Assembly: GCA_910584125.1 (NCBI GenBank) | Contig: CAJTXU010000024.1 | Coordinates: 1-44,263 of the forward strand | Direction: 5' to 3' | Length of the DNA: 44,263 nucleotides | Source of the DNA: an uncultured Muribaculaceae bacterium | GTDB lineage: Bacteria; Bacteroidota; Bacteroidia; Bacteroidales; Muribaculaceae | Part shown: in pieces, positions 32,582 through 40,653 of the stretch | How positions within the stretch are numbered: position 1 is the stretch's first letter | Layout of the letters: each line of letters starts with the position of its first letter | The notes under the pieces: generated by a model | What the model was told of the DNA's origin: nothing | Databases searched by the model: none | What the model saw: the letters and a program-made list of their open reading frames with translations, nothing else | Program-made: the position numbers and the translations under genes

Positions 32582-33073
32582 TTAGAATGCGCCGGCAATG
32601 CCCGCACCTGCATTGGCTACGCCCTGCACGGCCTGGGATATTGCGTTGGCTTTGTTGATTTCAAGATTGTTCAGCTGACTCTGGAGCTGCGCGTCTGTAG
32701 CCTGATACTGCGATTCAATCTGATCCTTACGACGCTCACCGTTCACTGCTATTTGCGACGCCGCGTCCGCGAGAGCCTCATTGTTGGCCGCCTTGGCCGC
32801 TGCAACACTTTCCTCAGTGCCTCCCATCACGGCCTGAGTCCCGGCTGCCTGCTGATTGCGCTGGCGTATATTCTCCTGGGTAATGGTGAGTATGCGCTGT
32901 GCGTCGGCCCTCTGCGTGGCGTCCTCGTTGTAGCGTCGGTCGTACAAATCCTGATTCTTCCGCTGCTGCTCCTCGATATTCTTTTTTACCTTCTTCATAG
33001 CCTTGGATGCCGATATACCCCCGAAAATCGTTCCTCCGATTCCCAAAGCTCCGCCTATTATACTGCCGATCAT
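32582..33073 (-). CDS. Small internal virion-like protein with glycine-zipper N-terminus
   Basis: 163 aa from MIGSIIGGALGIGGTIFGG; the start was chosen for the -7 element 34 bases upstream and because the glycine-rich segment starts there. The N-terminal glycine-zipper stretch is membrane-inserting in character, followed by a charged, Gln/Ala-rich helical body and a hydrophobic C-terminus (QGVANAGAGIAGAF). This resembles T7 gp14-type proteins that form the outer-membrane part of the ejection channel. First gene of the minus-strand ejectosome operon. Confidence 0.55.
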   Translation of the reverse strand: MIGSIIGGALGIGGTIFGGISASKAMKKVKKNIEEQQRKNQDLYDRRYNEDATQRADAQRILTITQENIRQRNQQAAGTQAVMGGTEESVAAAKAANNEALADAASQIAVNGERRKDQIESQYQATDAQLQSQLNNLEINKANAISQAVQGVANAGAGIAGAF

Positions 33074-33106
33074 GATAGTTGATGTTTGGAAGTTAAAACT
33101 ATGGCG

Positions 33107-33114
33107 CGAAGATA
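33107..33114 (-). promoter_or_regulatory. -7 element of the ejectosome operon
   Basis: TATCTTCG on the minus strand, one mismatch from TAnnTTTG, 34 bases before the ATG at 33073. Only 6 bases separate it from the opposing -7 element at 33121-33128, so the two promoters must overlap. Confidence 0.45.
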
Positions 33115-33120
33115 CAACCT

Positions 33121-33128
33121 TATATTTG
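33121..33128 (+). promoter_or_regulatory. -7 element of the 33154 gene
   Basis: TATATTTG, an exact TAnnTTTG match, 26 bases before the ATG at 33154. A -33 TTTG is not evident at 19-21 bases. Confidence 0.5.
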
Positions 33129-33153
33129 CAAGTCAATTTTAAGTTCGAATTAT

Positions 33154-33483
33154 ATGAGAGGAAAAAAGACCGGCGGACGGCAGAAAGGAACCCCCAACAA
33201 GGATAATCCTATCCGTGGCTACCTGCTGTCCCATTCCGTCAAATACTTTGAACCCAACGAAGCCAACGCCGACGGCTTGAGCGACTTCGAGGCGGACCTC
33301 GCCCTGATGACTCCCGAGGACCGGGTGCTCGCCAATATCAGGATTCTGAAATTCCACACTTCGGAGCTTAAGAGCATCGATGTCGACATGACCGTGGCCG
33401 AGCACGTCGAGACCATCGACGAGCGGCTCGCCCGACTCGCCATCGAAGACGAACCCGACTCTGACCCTGATCCGAGAGAGTAA
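33154..33483 (+). CDS. Small phage protein with GGRQKGTPNK N-terminus
   Basis: 109 aa. MRGKKTGGRQKGTPNK is a basic N-terminus typical of small DNA-binding phage proteins, including some small terminase subunits; the rest is acidic and helical (TVAEHVETIDERLARLAIE) with an Asp/Glu/Pro tail. Transcribed away from the ejectosome operon through overlapping promoters, followed by a terminator-like hairpin. It could be a DNA-recognition or regulatory protein; function not established. Confidence 0.5.
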   Translation: MRGKKTGGRQKGTPNKDNPIRGYLLSHSVKYFEPNEANADGLSDFEADLALMTPEDRVLANIRILKFHTSELKSIDVDMTVAEHVETIDERLARLAIEDEPDSDPDPRE

Positions 33484-33521
33484 TCTACCAACTCTACTTT
33501 TAGACCGACAACACCTCACGG

Positions 33522-33548
33522 GCCTTCATCGCGGAGGCTTATTTTTTT
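33522..33548 (+). terminator. Terminator-like hairpin after the 33154 gene
   Basis: GCCT (33522-33525) and AGGC (33535-33538) pair around a 9-base loop, followed by TTATTTTTTT. The stem is short, so strength is uncertain. Confidence 0.45.
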
Positions 33549-33564
33549 ATGTGCGAAATCTCAT

Positions 33565-33627
33565 AAAAACCAAACCGAAACCAAAACCGAACCAAACCGA
33601 AACCAAAGCATAACCAAACCGTAACCT
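33565..33627. repeat. ACCAAACCGAA-type array, copy 1
   Basis: About five units of AACCAAACCGA-like sequence, ending AACCAAACCGTAACCT. The last 37 bases (33591-33627) are repeated exactly at 33809-33845. Iteron-like spacing of about 11 bases. Confidence 0.85.
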
Positions 33628-33698
33628 ATGGTTTCCGATATTTCAAAATCAAGAAAACCGATGGTAAATGACCCCGATTTTCATTCTTCCCAAAATGA

Positions 33699-33740
33699 CG
33701 TGAATTTTTCCCGACAACGCATCAAACATGAAAATTCACG
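33699..33740. repeat. 10-bp inverted repeat
   Basis: CGTGAATTTT at 33699-33708 and AAAATTCACG at 33731-33740 are perfect inverted copies with a 22-base loop, located between the two arrays. Confidence 0.6.
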
Positions 33741-33792
33741 AATTTTTATCAGCATCTGTATATTGTTGATACATAATAAAATACATATGACG

Positions 33793-33845
33793 AAAAAACC
33801 AAACCGAAACCAAACCGAAACCAAAGCATAACCAAACCGTAACCT
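33793..33845. repeat. ACCAAACCGAA-type array, copy 2
   Basis: Same sequence as copy 1 minus about one unit, with the 37-base exact match (33809-33845), 218 bases downstream of copy 1 in the same orientation. Confidence 0.85.
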
Positions 33846-33859
33846 TCACGCGCGTCTTT

Positions 33860-33891
33860 GATGTAGATGTAGATGTAGATTATATATATAT
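33860..33891. repeat. GATGTA and TA tandem repeats
   Basis: GATGTA three times followed by a run of alternating TA. Low-melting DNA next to the arrays. Confidence 0.7.
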
Positions 33892-34086
33892 TTCGTCGTT
33901 GTTGTCGTCGTTGCGCGCATACGCGCGTGCGAGAAAACCGCCGGGCAAATTTTTTTTCAAAACTCCGCCCCGCAAAGCCGGCAGCCCGAAAGAAAGAAAA
34001 AAGTTCCGCGAAAAAGAAAGAAAAAAAAGCTGCGCGAAAAAATGCGCATGGCCAAAAGATAAAGTTCCGGTCCGCGGCCGAAATAT

Positions 34087-34094
34087 TATCTTCG
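34087..34094 (+). promoter_or_regulatory. -7-like element for the 74-aa gene
   Basis: TATCTTCG, the same one-mismatch version of TAnnTTTG seen at the ejectosome promoter, 27 bases before the ATG at 34122. Confidence 0.4.
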
Positions 34095-34121
34095 CCGCAG
34101 AAAATTCAAAACGACATCGTG

Positions 34122-34346
34122 ATGCAGAAAAATCTTCGGGCCGTCATGGCCCTGCTGGCAAAAAGCAGACGTGAGATCGAGATTCACTCGGTCGACTTCG
34201 ATTACACCGGGCTCAGTCTCCTTGCGGACGAAATGCGTAAGGCAGACCGGGTTATGACTCTTGCAGTCGGCGACAATCTTACGCAAGACATGGTCGAAAC
34301 GCTCGTCTCGATCAGCGGAGACCGCTTCAACCTCAAGTTTCTATGA
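34122..34346 (+). CDS. Small protein of unknown function (74 aa)
   Basis: MQKNLRAVMALLAKSRREIE..., ending SGDRFNLKFL. Start chosen at 34122 because the frame upstream (from 33927) is a purine-rich Lys/Arg artefact and a -7-like element lies 27 bases before it. The sequence has regular alpha/beta spacing (FDYTGLSLLADEMRKADRVM). No family recognised. It sits between the repeat region and the ATPase remnant, so it may be the last phage gene or the first bacterial one. Confidence 0.5.
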   Translation: MQKNLRAVMALLAKSRREIEIHSVDFDYTGLSLLADEMRKADRVMTLAVGDNLTQDMVETLVSISGDRFNLKFL

Positions 34347-34371
34347 TGACCGCAATATCATAAGTGTCTGA

Positions 34372-34809
34372 TATACAGTATTGAATAAATTGTATAGTGG
34401 AATAACGCGCGTGCAGGAGATGCTGAAAGACAACGGCAATCTGCCGGCAGAGTTTGATGTCGATACCATCACTGCATTTCGAGTCAATGCCCGTGTCACA
34501 AATGAGACCGATTTGTCGAAACCCACAAGTCAGGCGACAAGTCAGGGCACAAGTCAGGCGACAAGTCAGGGCACAAGTCAGGGCACAAGTCGCACCTCAC
34601 GTAAGAGTCACGAGACCATTGAAGATAAAATTATTGATTTCTGCAAGGAGCCCCATTCGTTAATTGAAATAACCAAATTTTGTGGATTCAAAAACAAACG
34701 CAGATTCAAAGAGCGTTATCTCAATCCTCTACTTGGGATTCGCATCCAAATGACGATCCCAGACAAACCGACAAATCGTTTCCAGAAATACGTTACGTGT
34801 GAAAGATGA
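34372..34809 (+). pseudogene. 3' remnant of an AlbA/AAA_4-type ATP-binding protein
   Basis: Open from 34372 (stop TGA at 34369-34371). NKLYSGITRVQEMLKDNG followed by PAEFDVD and FRVNA matches the end of the divergent AAA_4/AlbA_2 ATP-binding domain, then a Thr-Ser-Gln repeat linker, and a C-terminal winged-helix with SLIEITKFCGFKNKRRFKE and NPLLGIRIQMTIPDKP, which is the usual tail of this family in Bacteroidota. The ~300-residue N-terminal ATPase part is absent, so this is a truncated gene; the first codon available is a TTG at 34381. Confidence 0.75.
34525..34593 (+). repeat. 12-bp tandem repeats in the ATPase remnant
   Basis: ACAAGTCAGGCG and ACAAGTCAGGGC alternate for five full units plus a partial one, encoding TSQA/TSQG. 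A replication-slippage type repeat; in intact relatives this linker is also repetitive. Confidence 0.9.
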
Positions 34810-34837
34810 CTTGCGAAACGATTCCTGAAAGATTCCT

Positions 34838-35635
34838 ATGAAACGAGATGACATAATAATAAAATATCCGCGGACGCCACATATCGAGGGCTCGCGGCTG
34901 CAGCCGGGCGACGAGGATTTGCGCCAGCGTCGCTTCGGCGAGATCGCCGGGCGCCACATCGTGCTCGAAGAGAAGATCGACGGCGCCAACTCGGCGATCT
35001 CGTTCACCGACGACGGCCAGCTACGCCTCCAGAGCCGCGGCCATTTCCTTACCGGCGGCGCGCGTGAGAAGCATTACGACCTGCTCAAGCAGTGGGCCGC
35101 CGTGCATCGCGACCGACTCCATGCCGTGCTGGGCGACCGATACGTAATGTACGGCGAATGGATGTATGCCAAGCATTCCATCTATTACGACCTGCTGCCC
35201 AATTATTTCATGGAGTTCGACATCCTCGACCGCGAGACCGACCGCTTCCTCGACACGCCGTCGCGCCATGAGCTGATCCGCGGCCTGCCCGTCAGCTCGT
35301 GCCCCGTTCTGGCCAGCGGCTGTTTCTCAGGCATGGGCGAGATTCTGAGCCACCTCGGCGACTCACGCTACATCTCGGCTGACCACATAGCCCACCTCCG
35401 TGAGGACGCCGACCGACTCGGACTCGACGCCGACCGTGTATGCCGCGAGACCGACGCATCGCGCGCCATGGAGGGAATCTATATAAAGGTCGAGGAGAAC
35501 GGCGAGGTCACCGACCGCATGAAATACGTCCGTGCCTCTTTCCTCCAGACCGTCGAGGAGTCGCAGTCGCACTGGCTCGACCGGCCCATCGTGCCCAACC
35601 GCATCACCGTCGCCATAGCCGACCTGTTCGTATGA
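34838..35635 (+). CDS. ATP-dependent RNA ligase family protein
   Basis: 265 aa. Nucleotidyltransferase motif I EEKIDGAN with the adenylated Lys at 46; RLQSRGHF (motif Ia-like), YVMYGEWMYAKH (motif III, near 103-113), YFMEFDIL (IIIa), EGIYIKVEENG (IV) and RMKYVR (V) in order. Length fits a minimal RNA ligase of the Rnl2-like class; such enzymes seal 5'-PO4 to 3'-OH ends. Its stop overlaps the ATG of the end-healing enzyme by four bases (ATGA), so the two are translationally coupled and very likely work together in RNA (or DNA) repair. Confidence 0.88.
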   Translation: MKRDDIIIKYPRTPHIEGSRLQPGDEDLRQRRFGEIAGRHIVLEEKIDGANSAISFTDDGQLRLQSRGHFLTGGAREKHYDLLKQWAAVHRDRLHAVLGDRYVMYGEWMYAKHSIYYDLLPNYFMEFDILDRETDRFLDTPSRHELIRGLPVSSCPVLASGCFSGMGEILSHLGDSRYISADHIAHLREDADRLGLDADRVCRETDASRAMEGIYIKVEENGEVTDRMKYVRASFLQTVEESQSHWLDRPIVPNRITVAIADLFV

Positions 35636-36738
35636 TCGAGACCGTCGGGAACATCTTCGGTTCGCTGTCGGAGCGGATGCGCCTCACGCCTCAGGACGTG
35701 CGGTGGCACGGCGAGGGCGACGTACTGACGCATACGCGGATGGTCTGCGAGGTGTTGGGTGCCCTGCCGCAATACGCCGAATTGCCCGGCCGACAGCGCG
35801 AAATCCTCATGGCTGCGGCGATGCTGCACGACGTGGGCAAGGTCGTGGTCACGCGGAGCGTGGCCGGAGCAATCGAGGCCCCGCACCATGCCCCGGTCGG
35901 GGCCCGAATGGCACGCGAGCGGATGTGGCTCAGCGGGATGAGCGGCAGCGACGAACTGATGACGCTCCGCGAGACCGTCTGCCGGCTCGTGAGGCATCAC
36001 TCTTTCCCGCCGCATGCCATCGACGACCCCGACGGCGTGCCGAGGCTGCACCGCATCGCGGCCGACGGCCTGCTCGCAGCCGGTTTTTCGCTCCGTCTGC
36101 TCTGCATCCTCGCGCGTGCGGACATGGCGGCCCGCGTCTGCGGCGACCGGGCGCAGATGCTCGACCGCATCTCGCTCTGCGCCGAACTGGCCGCCGACGA
36201 GGGGTGTCTCGACAGTTGCTATCCCTTCCCGTCCGACTGCACGCGGCGGGCTTTCCTCAGCGGGCGAGACGTGTGGAAAGACCAGACGCTGTATGATGAT
36301 TCGTGGGGCACAGTCTATATGATGAGCGGACTCCCCGGGACGGGCAAGGACACCTGGATCGCCCGGAATCTTCCCGACCTGCCGATGGTCTCGCTCGACG
36401 AGATCAGGCGCGAGCTGAGATATCCGCCGACCAAGAACCAGGGAATCATCGCCAACCTCGGCCGCGAGCGTGCCCGTGAATATCTGCGCAGGCGTCAGCC
36501 GTTTGTATGGAACGCCACCGACATCACCCGCGCCACGCGCCAGCAGCTCGTCTCGCTCTTCGAGAGCTACGGGGCGCGCGTCCACATCGTCTGGCTCGAG
36601 ACCGGCTGGCAGACGCTGCTCGAGCGCAACGCCTCGCGCCCCGACGCAGTGCCCCGGCCGGCCATAGAGGCCATGCTCGGCAAGCTCGAGCTCCCCGAGG
36701 CCTGCGAGGCCGCCCGCGTCGACTGGCTCTGCGTGTAG
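35632..36738 (+). CDS. HD phosphohydrolase-polynucleotide kinase (HD-Pnk-like)
   Basis: 368 aa. The start at 35632 was chosen because it overlaps the ligase stop; the longer frame lies within the ligase gene. N-terminal HD domain: H34, AAMLHDVGK (H66-D67), RLVRHHSF (121-124) and ILARADM (D164). C-terminal P-loop kinase: SGLPGTGKDTWI (233-241), VSLDEIRREL, NATDITRATR. The same architecture is biochemically known in Runella slithyformis HD-Pnk, whose HD domain removes 2',3'-cyclic or 3'-phosphates and whose kinase phosphorylates 5'-OH ends. With the ligase it gives a complete heal-and-seal pathway. G+C is very high. Confidence 0.85.
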   Translation: MIETVGNIFGSLSERMRLTPQDVRWHGEGDVLTHTRMVCEVLGALPQYAELPGRQREILMAAAMLHDVGKVVVTRSVAGAIEAPHHAPVGARMARERMWLSGMSGSDELMTLRETVCRLVRHHSFPPHAIDDPDGVPRLHRIAADGLLAAGFSLRLLCILARADMAARVCGDRAQMLDRISLCAELAADEGCLDSCYPFPSDCTRRAFLSGRDVWKDQTLYDDSWGTVYMMSGLPGTGKDTWIARNLPDLPMVSLDEIRRELRYPPTKNQGIIANLGRERAREYLRRRQPFVWNATDITRATRQQLVSLFESYGARVHIVWLETGWQTLLERNASRPDAVPRPAIEAMLGKLELPEACEAARVDWLCV

Positions 36739-36742
36739 ACCG

Positions 36743-38080
36743 CTATAGGAATATCGTCAGGAACGCGGGCAGGAGGATTATATCCCCGTCCTTGCGAAGG
36801 TCTTTGGTATACACGAGATAATTCCAGAGGATCCTGTCTGAATACTTGGTCTTGAACGCATCGAGCGACGCATGGGTCTTGTAGCCCGAAGACTTGACTT
36901 CGACGGGACATATCTTGTTGCCCTGCGTCAGTATGAAGTCAATCTCATAGTTGCGTTTGCCGTTTTCCGTCGGCCAGGTGTAGTAGAAAAGCCGATGGCC
37001 GTTCGCGGTCAATATCTGGGCCACGATATTCTCGTAGACATATCCGAGGTCTGCCGAAAGCTTGTCGGTGAGCAGTTTCTGATAGATTATGTTGTCAGAC
37101 GCGCTGCGGTCCCAGAACGCGAGCGTGATGAAAAGGCCCGTGTCCGCCAGATACATCTTGTAACGGTCGTAATCGGCATGCAGCGCGAGCCCGACATTCG
37201 GATCGTTGGCGTGGTGGGAAATATTGACCGTAAGGCTGTCTTCAAGTTCTCTGAGCACTTCGAGCATCCTGTCTTCCTCCATGCCATACCCGATTACGGC
37301 TCTTGACTGGAATCTGCTCGCGTTTTTAGTCAGCTGTGAAGGAATGGATCGGAACAGCCTTGCGGCTCTGCCTGTCGGGTCGATCTTCTCGAAGTCATCC
37401 AGATATAGTTCGATTATCTCACGCTTCTTCGCGTCGACTTCCTCAAGGTTGTTGGTGTCGAGATAGGTCTCGACGGCCTGGGGCATACCCCCGATGAGCA
37501 TATAGAGCCGGAACTTGCGGAGCAGGTCTCTCGCCACGGCGTCGCCGAACGGTTTGCGCGCATCGAACATCTGTCTCATCAGCGGGATATTGCCTCCGCC
37601 GCCCAAAGCCCATTCGAACTCCTCGTAATCCATGGGATACATGGTAAGCCTCGTCTCTTCGCTCGGAATGACTATCCCGGTAGTGTTCTTTCTGATCGAG
37701 AGCAGGGAGCCCGTCTCGATATAGTCATATCTATGGTCTTTGACAAGATACTTTATCGCTTGTCTCGCCTTGGGGCATTTCTGGATTTCGTCAAATATGA
37801 TTACAGACTTGCGTTCCGTCAGCTTCACCCCGTATATGAACTGAAGCTGCATGAAGAAGTTGTCGCGGTCGGAGATGTTCTCGACCGCTTCCCAGACCGA
37901 CGCCGGCGCATCGGCGAAATCGACGGCGATATAACTCTCATACTCGTTTCTGGCGAATTCCTCGGCAATGGTTGATTTGCCGACGCGTCTCGCGCCCTTG
38001 ATGAGCAGGGCCGTCGAGCCGTCCCGCTTCTGTTTCCACTCCAGCATTTTGGAGTATATCTTGCGTTTGAAAATTCTCAT
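36743..38080 (-). CDS. AAA+ ATPase with DUF4143 and PD-(D/E)XK-like C-terminus
   Basis: 445 aa. Walker A GARRVGKST at 29-37, Walker B SVIIFDEIQ at 92-100, sensor-type IETGSLLSI, then DUF4143 with LADTGLFITLAF and a C-terminal EIDFILTQGNKICPVEVKSSG of PD-(D/E)XK nuclease type. These proteins are abundant and often multicopy in Bacteroidota; their function is unclear. Convergent with HD-Pnk with only 4 bases between stops. A 3 x 33-bp repeat lies upstream of its start. Confidence 0.9.
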   Translation of the reverse strand: MRIFKRKIYSKMLEWKQKRDGSTALLIKGARRVGKSTIAEEFARNEYESYIAVDFADAPASVWEAVENISDRDNFFMQLQFIYGVKLTERKSVIIFDEIQKCPKARQAIKYLVKDHRYDYIETGSLLSIRKNTTGIVIPSEETRLTMYPMDYEEFEWALGGGGNIPLMRQMFDARKPFGDAVARDLLRKFRLYMLIGGMPQAVETYLDTNNLEEVDAKKREIIELYLDDFEKIDPTGRAARLFRSIPSQLTKNASRFQSRAVIGYGMEEDRMLEVLRELEDSLTVNISHHANDPNVGLALHADYDRYKMYLADTGLFITLAFWDRSASDNIIYQKLLTDKLSADLGYVYENIVAQILTANGHRLFYYTWPTENGKRNYEIDFILTQGNKICPVEVKSSGYKTHASLDAFKTKYSDRILWNYLVYTKDLRKDGDIILLPAFLTIFL

Positions 38081-38401
38081 AGCTGACTGATTGGGATTAA
38101 TCGCCGCAAATATAGCGATTTAAATCCATTCCGCAAAATTTTAAAGCAATAAAACCTACATAATCTCACTTTTTATTTTGCAGGATACCTACAAAATCTC
38201 ACTTTTTATTTTGCCCGACACCTACATAATCTCACTTTTTTCAATGGGGTCTCCTCCGGATAGACGGCCTGCGATTCGTGCGCGAGGCAGGCGATGTGTC
38301 ATGCCATGGCGGGACGTGGCCGGATTTTGTCGGGGCGCGGCCACCCGGATTGAAACAAAGGCACGAAAGATGCGTTAGACATATAAAAGACCGACACAGC
38401 T
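38081..38401. other. Intergenic region with a triple repeat
   Basis: 321 bases between two divergent genes. The left half is AT-rich and contains the 33-bp repeats; the right half (38250-38400) is G+C-rich with no convincing gene; the 66-codon frame at 38178-38378 crosses the repeats and is discounted. Confidence 0.6.
38154..38249. repeat. Three 33-bp direct repeats upstream of the DUF4143 ATPase
   Basis: Units begin at 38154, 38187 and 38220 with ACCTACATAATCTCAC (or ACCTACAAAATCTCAC) followed by TTTTTATTTTGC and a 5-base variable part; the third is truncated after the T run. They sit 74-170 bases upstream of the ATPase start and may be operators or expansion-prone promoter repeats. Confidence 0.85.
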
Positions 38402-39973
38402 ATGTCAAACAAACCGAAGAAAAACAGACGGGGCGCCGTGATGAACGCGATCACCCGCGAGGATTTCAGCGCGACCCACTATATGGGTTGTTCGCAGCCG
38501 AGCGATTATTTCTATGCCCGTCTCGCCAATAAGTTTTATTCATCTGTCAAGGAGGAGCTTGACAATTACGAAGGCCTGGCACCCGATACGTCCAAACGGC
38601 TCGCGATCACTCTCGCATGCTATGTCGAGGACCTCGTGGCCGGAACCGGCGTCTGGGCCGCTTTCTCGTCGATTCATCAACGGAAATATGGCAAGAAACT
38701 CCCTTTCTATAACGTAAGGGGCACGTTGTTCGGTTACGAAGAAGACAGGCCGTCGATGCAGGCGTTGCAGTTTCTGATCTGGTATGAACTCTGCAACGGC
38801 AAACCGGGCACTATAATAAATCCCAATAATCCCGGGATACAGATGATGGCGTTGACGCTTATGTCAGATCTCGCCATGGCTTATGAAGAGGCTCCCGAGA
38901 CGCCGGCGCGCCCCGAACTGCTGCCTGAAGATAAGGCCGGAGTTCCTTTGTTCTTCCAGATTCGGCAGATGTGCCAATGGCTGTGCGACGGCTGCTATCT
39001 GACCCGCATCCACGACAGGAACAATGTGACGGATGATTTTGATAAATTCATCGGCAATTTGATTGAGTCCACCCATAACTACGATGGAGAAGTCAAGGCC
39101 TACGCATCCGAGGCGTTCGTGCCGCTCAACGCGCGCATCGGTCCTCTCGCCATCCCGGCTTACGAGTGGCTCGCCGAAATCTTAGACCTCTACCATGAGT
39201 CCGGCGAGGAACCGTTCATTCCTATCCTAAAGGAGATCAAATCGCTGCCTTACCAGACTTTCAGATATGTTTCCCTAAATAAAGATGAAGCGGAGATAGA
39301 AAATGTCCTTGGCGAAAAGTTCACGCTGTCGGCCGCTACAATGCCCGGCGAAAAATTTCCGAGTAAGGTCAAGGCGGGAGATTCGGCAGTGATGTCGATT
39401 GTCCGGTTCGGCGGCAAGTGGTCGATGAACGGCCTCAGCCTCGAGTCGTTGCCGCCGCAGATGTTCGAGGAGACCAGGAAGAAAGTACTTGCGGAAAAAA
39501 AGATGCAGAAGGAGAACTACAACCGTCTCTACAAGGCGTTCGGCCGCCGGCGCATAGGCGTTTGCGCGTCATATGACGAATATCTACAGATTGCCTTTGC
39601 CGGCAAAGTTCCCGAAGTATGTACTGATGTCGAGATTCCCGAGGACATCCGCGACGCCGACAACTTGCTCTACTTCCTTAAAGACAACGGAATGGTGAGC
39701 CTACTGCCGGATTGGGGAGACTGCGTGAAGACCGACGGCAATCCCTACTATGATCCGCAAGAGGCTGCGGAAGAAGGGCGTATGCTCATCCTTGACCACA
39801 GGATGACGTCGTCTGAGATGCGCGACTACCTCATAAAGAAAAAACTGCTGCCCGACGCGGCGCTCAACTCGATGATCTCGCCCGAGGCCGGCAAGGAACT
39901 GTTCCAGCGCAACATGCGCTTTATCAACGACTTCCTGGACCGCGACACGATGCCCTTCGCCACCAACATTTAG
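38402..39973 (+). CDS. Probable DUF3843-type protein
   Basis: 523 aa, MSNKPKKNRRGAVMNA. The pattern SDYFYARLANK, CYVEDLVAGTGVWAAFSS, YGKKLPFYNV and MQALQFLIWYEL matches what I know of DUF3843-like Bacteroidota proteins. The C-terminal half has FTLSAATMPGEKF and LPDWGDCVKTDGNPYYD. Soluble, no signal peptide, no catalytic motif recognised. Function unknown. Confidence 0.6.
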   Translation: MSNKPKKNRRGAVMNAITREDFSATHYMGCSQPSDYFYARLANKFYSSVKEELDNYEGLAPDTSKRLAITLACYVEDLVAGTGVWAAFSSIHQRKYGKKLPFYNVRGTLFGYEEDRPSMQALQFLIWYELCNGKPGTIINPNNPGIQMMALTLMSDLAMAYEEAPETPARPELLPEDKAGVPLFFQIRQMCQWLCDGCYLTRIHDRNNVTDDFDKFIGNLIESTHNYDGEVKAYASEAFVPLNARIGPLAIPAYEWLAEILDLYHESGEEPFIPILKEIKSLPYQTFRYVSLNKDEAEIENVLGEKFTLSAATMPGEKFPSKVKAGDSAVMSIVRFGGKWSMNGLSLESLPPQMFEETRKKVLAEKKMQKENYNRLYKAFGRRRIGVCASYDEYLQIAFAGKVPEVCTDVEIPEDIRDADNLLYFLKDNGMVSLLPDWGDCVKTDGNPYYDPQEAAEEGRMLILDHRMTSSEMRDYLIKKKLLPDAALNSMISPEAGKELFQRNMRFINDFLDRDTMPFATNI

Positions 39974-40042
39974 TTCAATGATTAATGATTAGAGCCGTCC
40001 GGCTCCGACCTTAAAGACCTTTAAGGCCTTAAAATCAACAGC

Positions 40043-40600
40043 ATGATTCCCAACCCCGATTACGACTATCCCGAATGCTGGGCCGAATATTCCCGGGCCG
40101 ACAAAATGAAGAAAGCCGCGGAACTCTTCGTCGTGCAGGGCGTCCGCGCCGTCGAGTGTTGCCAAGGCGATTTCAGGATAGCGTCGCTCGTCGCCTACAG
40201 GGCCGCGGCCGAATATTTCAAGGATGCCGCGCACGAGGACGCATACCCCGAAGTGATGTGGCATATCGACCCGTTATATCTGCCGGTGAGATATTGCGGC
40301 GGCGACATGGCGTTCGGACGCGTGTTCGCCATCAACCACTGCGCGTTCACGTCGCCCGACTCGATCATCGGTTTCAGGAACGCGGAATACAGCCGGCCCC
40401 AGGAGTACTTCAAGATTCTCAAAGGGCTGAAATACGTCGGCACTCTTCGCAACTGGGTTCTGTTCAAGCTCGACCGCGACTCTACCGATGACATGACAGG
40501 GACGCTCTATTCGCCGCTTGAGAAGAACTTCACAATCGAGTTCGCCCACTTTCCCCACGATGCCGACCGCCGGATACTCTACCGCTGGGAAGACTGCTGA
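40043..40600 (+). CDS. Hypothetical protein (185 aa)
   Basis: MIPNPDYDYPECWAEYSRAD. Aromatic- and Cys-containing soluble protein with VVQGVRAVECCQGDFRIASL and an FGRVFAINHCAF segment, ending RRILYRWEDC. Follows the DUF3843-type gene after 69 bases on the same strand. No family recognised. Confidence 0.65.
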   Translation: MIPNPDYDYPECWAEYSRADKMKKAAELFVVQGVRAVECCQGDFRIASLVAYRAAAEYFKDAAHEDAYPEVMWHIDPLYLPVRYCGGDMAFGRVFAINHCAFTSPDSIIGFRNAEYSRPQEYFKILKGLKYVGTLRNWVLFKLDRDSTDDMTGTLYSPLEKNFTIEFAHFPHDADRRILYRWEDC

Positions 40601-40653
40601 GATTGTAAGTAATCAAAGGCGATTAACTCTTTATTTTCAAAATATTTTGACTT

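Larger units (their letters stand above)
33484..34121. other. Non-coding, repeat-rich junction region
   Basis: 638 bases without a convincing gene, much of it AT-rich. It holds a terminator-like hairpin, two related ACCAAACCGAA-type arrays, a 10-bp inverted repeat, GATGTA and TA tandem repeats, and a purine-rich stretch (33990-34040) with runs of AAAGAAAG. A 67-codon open frame at 33628-33831 is A/T-biased and spans a repeat copy, so it is not called. Confidence 0.6.

Noticed and set aside
33628..33831. 67-codon ORF between the twin arrays
   Set aside because: Composition is dictated by A/T-rich and repeat sequence; its end encodes the repeat itself.
33484..34121. tRNA gene as integration site
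   Set aside because: No cloverleaf or T-loop (GTTCRANYC) pattern found at the junction.
38154..38249. CRISPR-like array
   Set aside because: Only three units with 5-base variable parts; no spacers of normal size and no cas genes.
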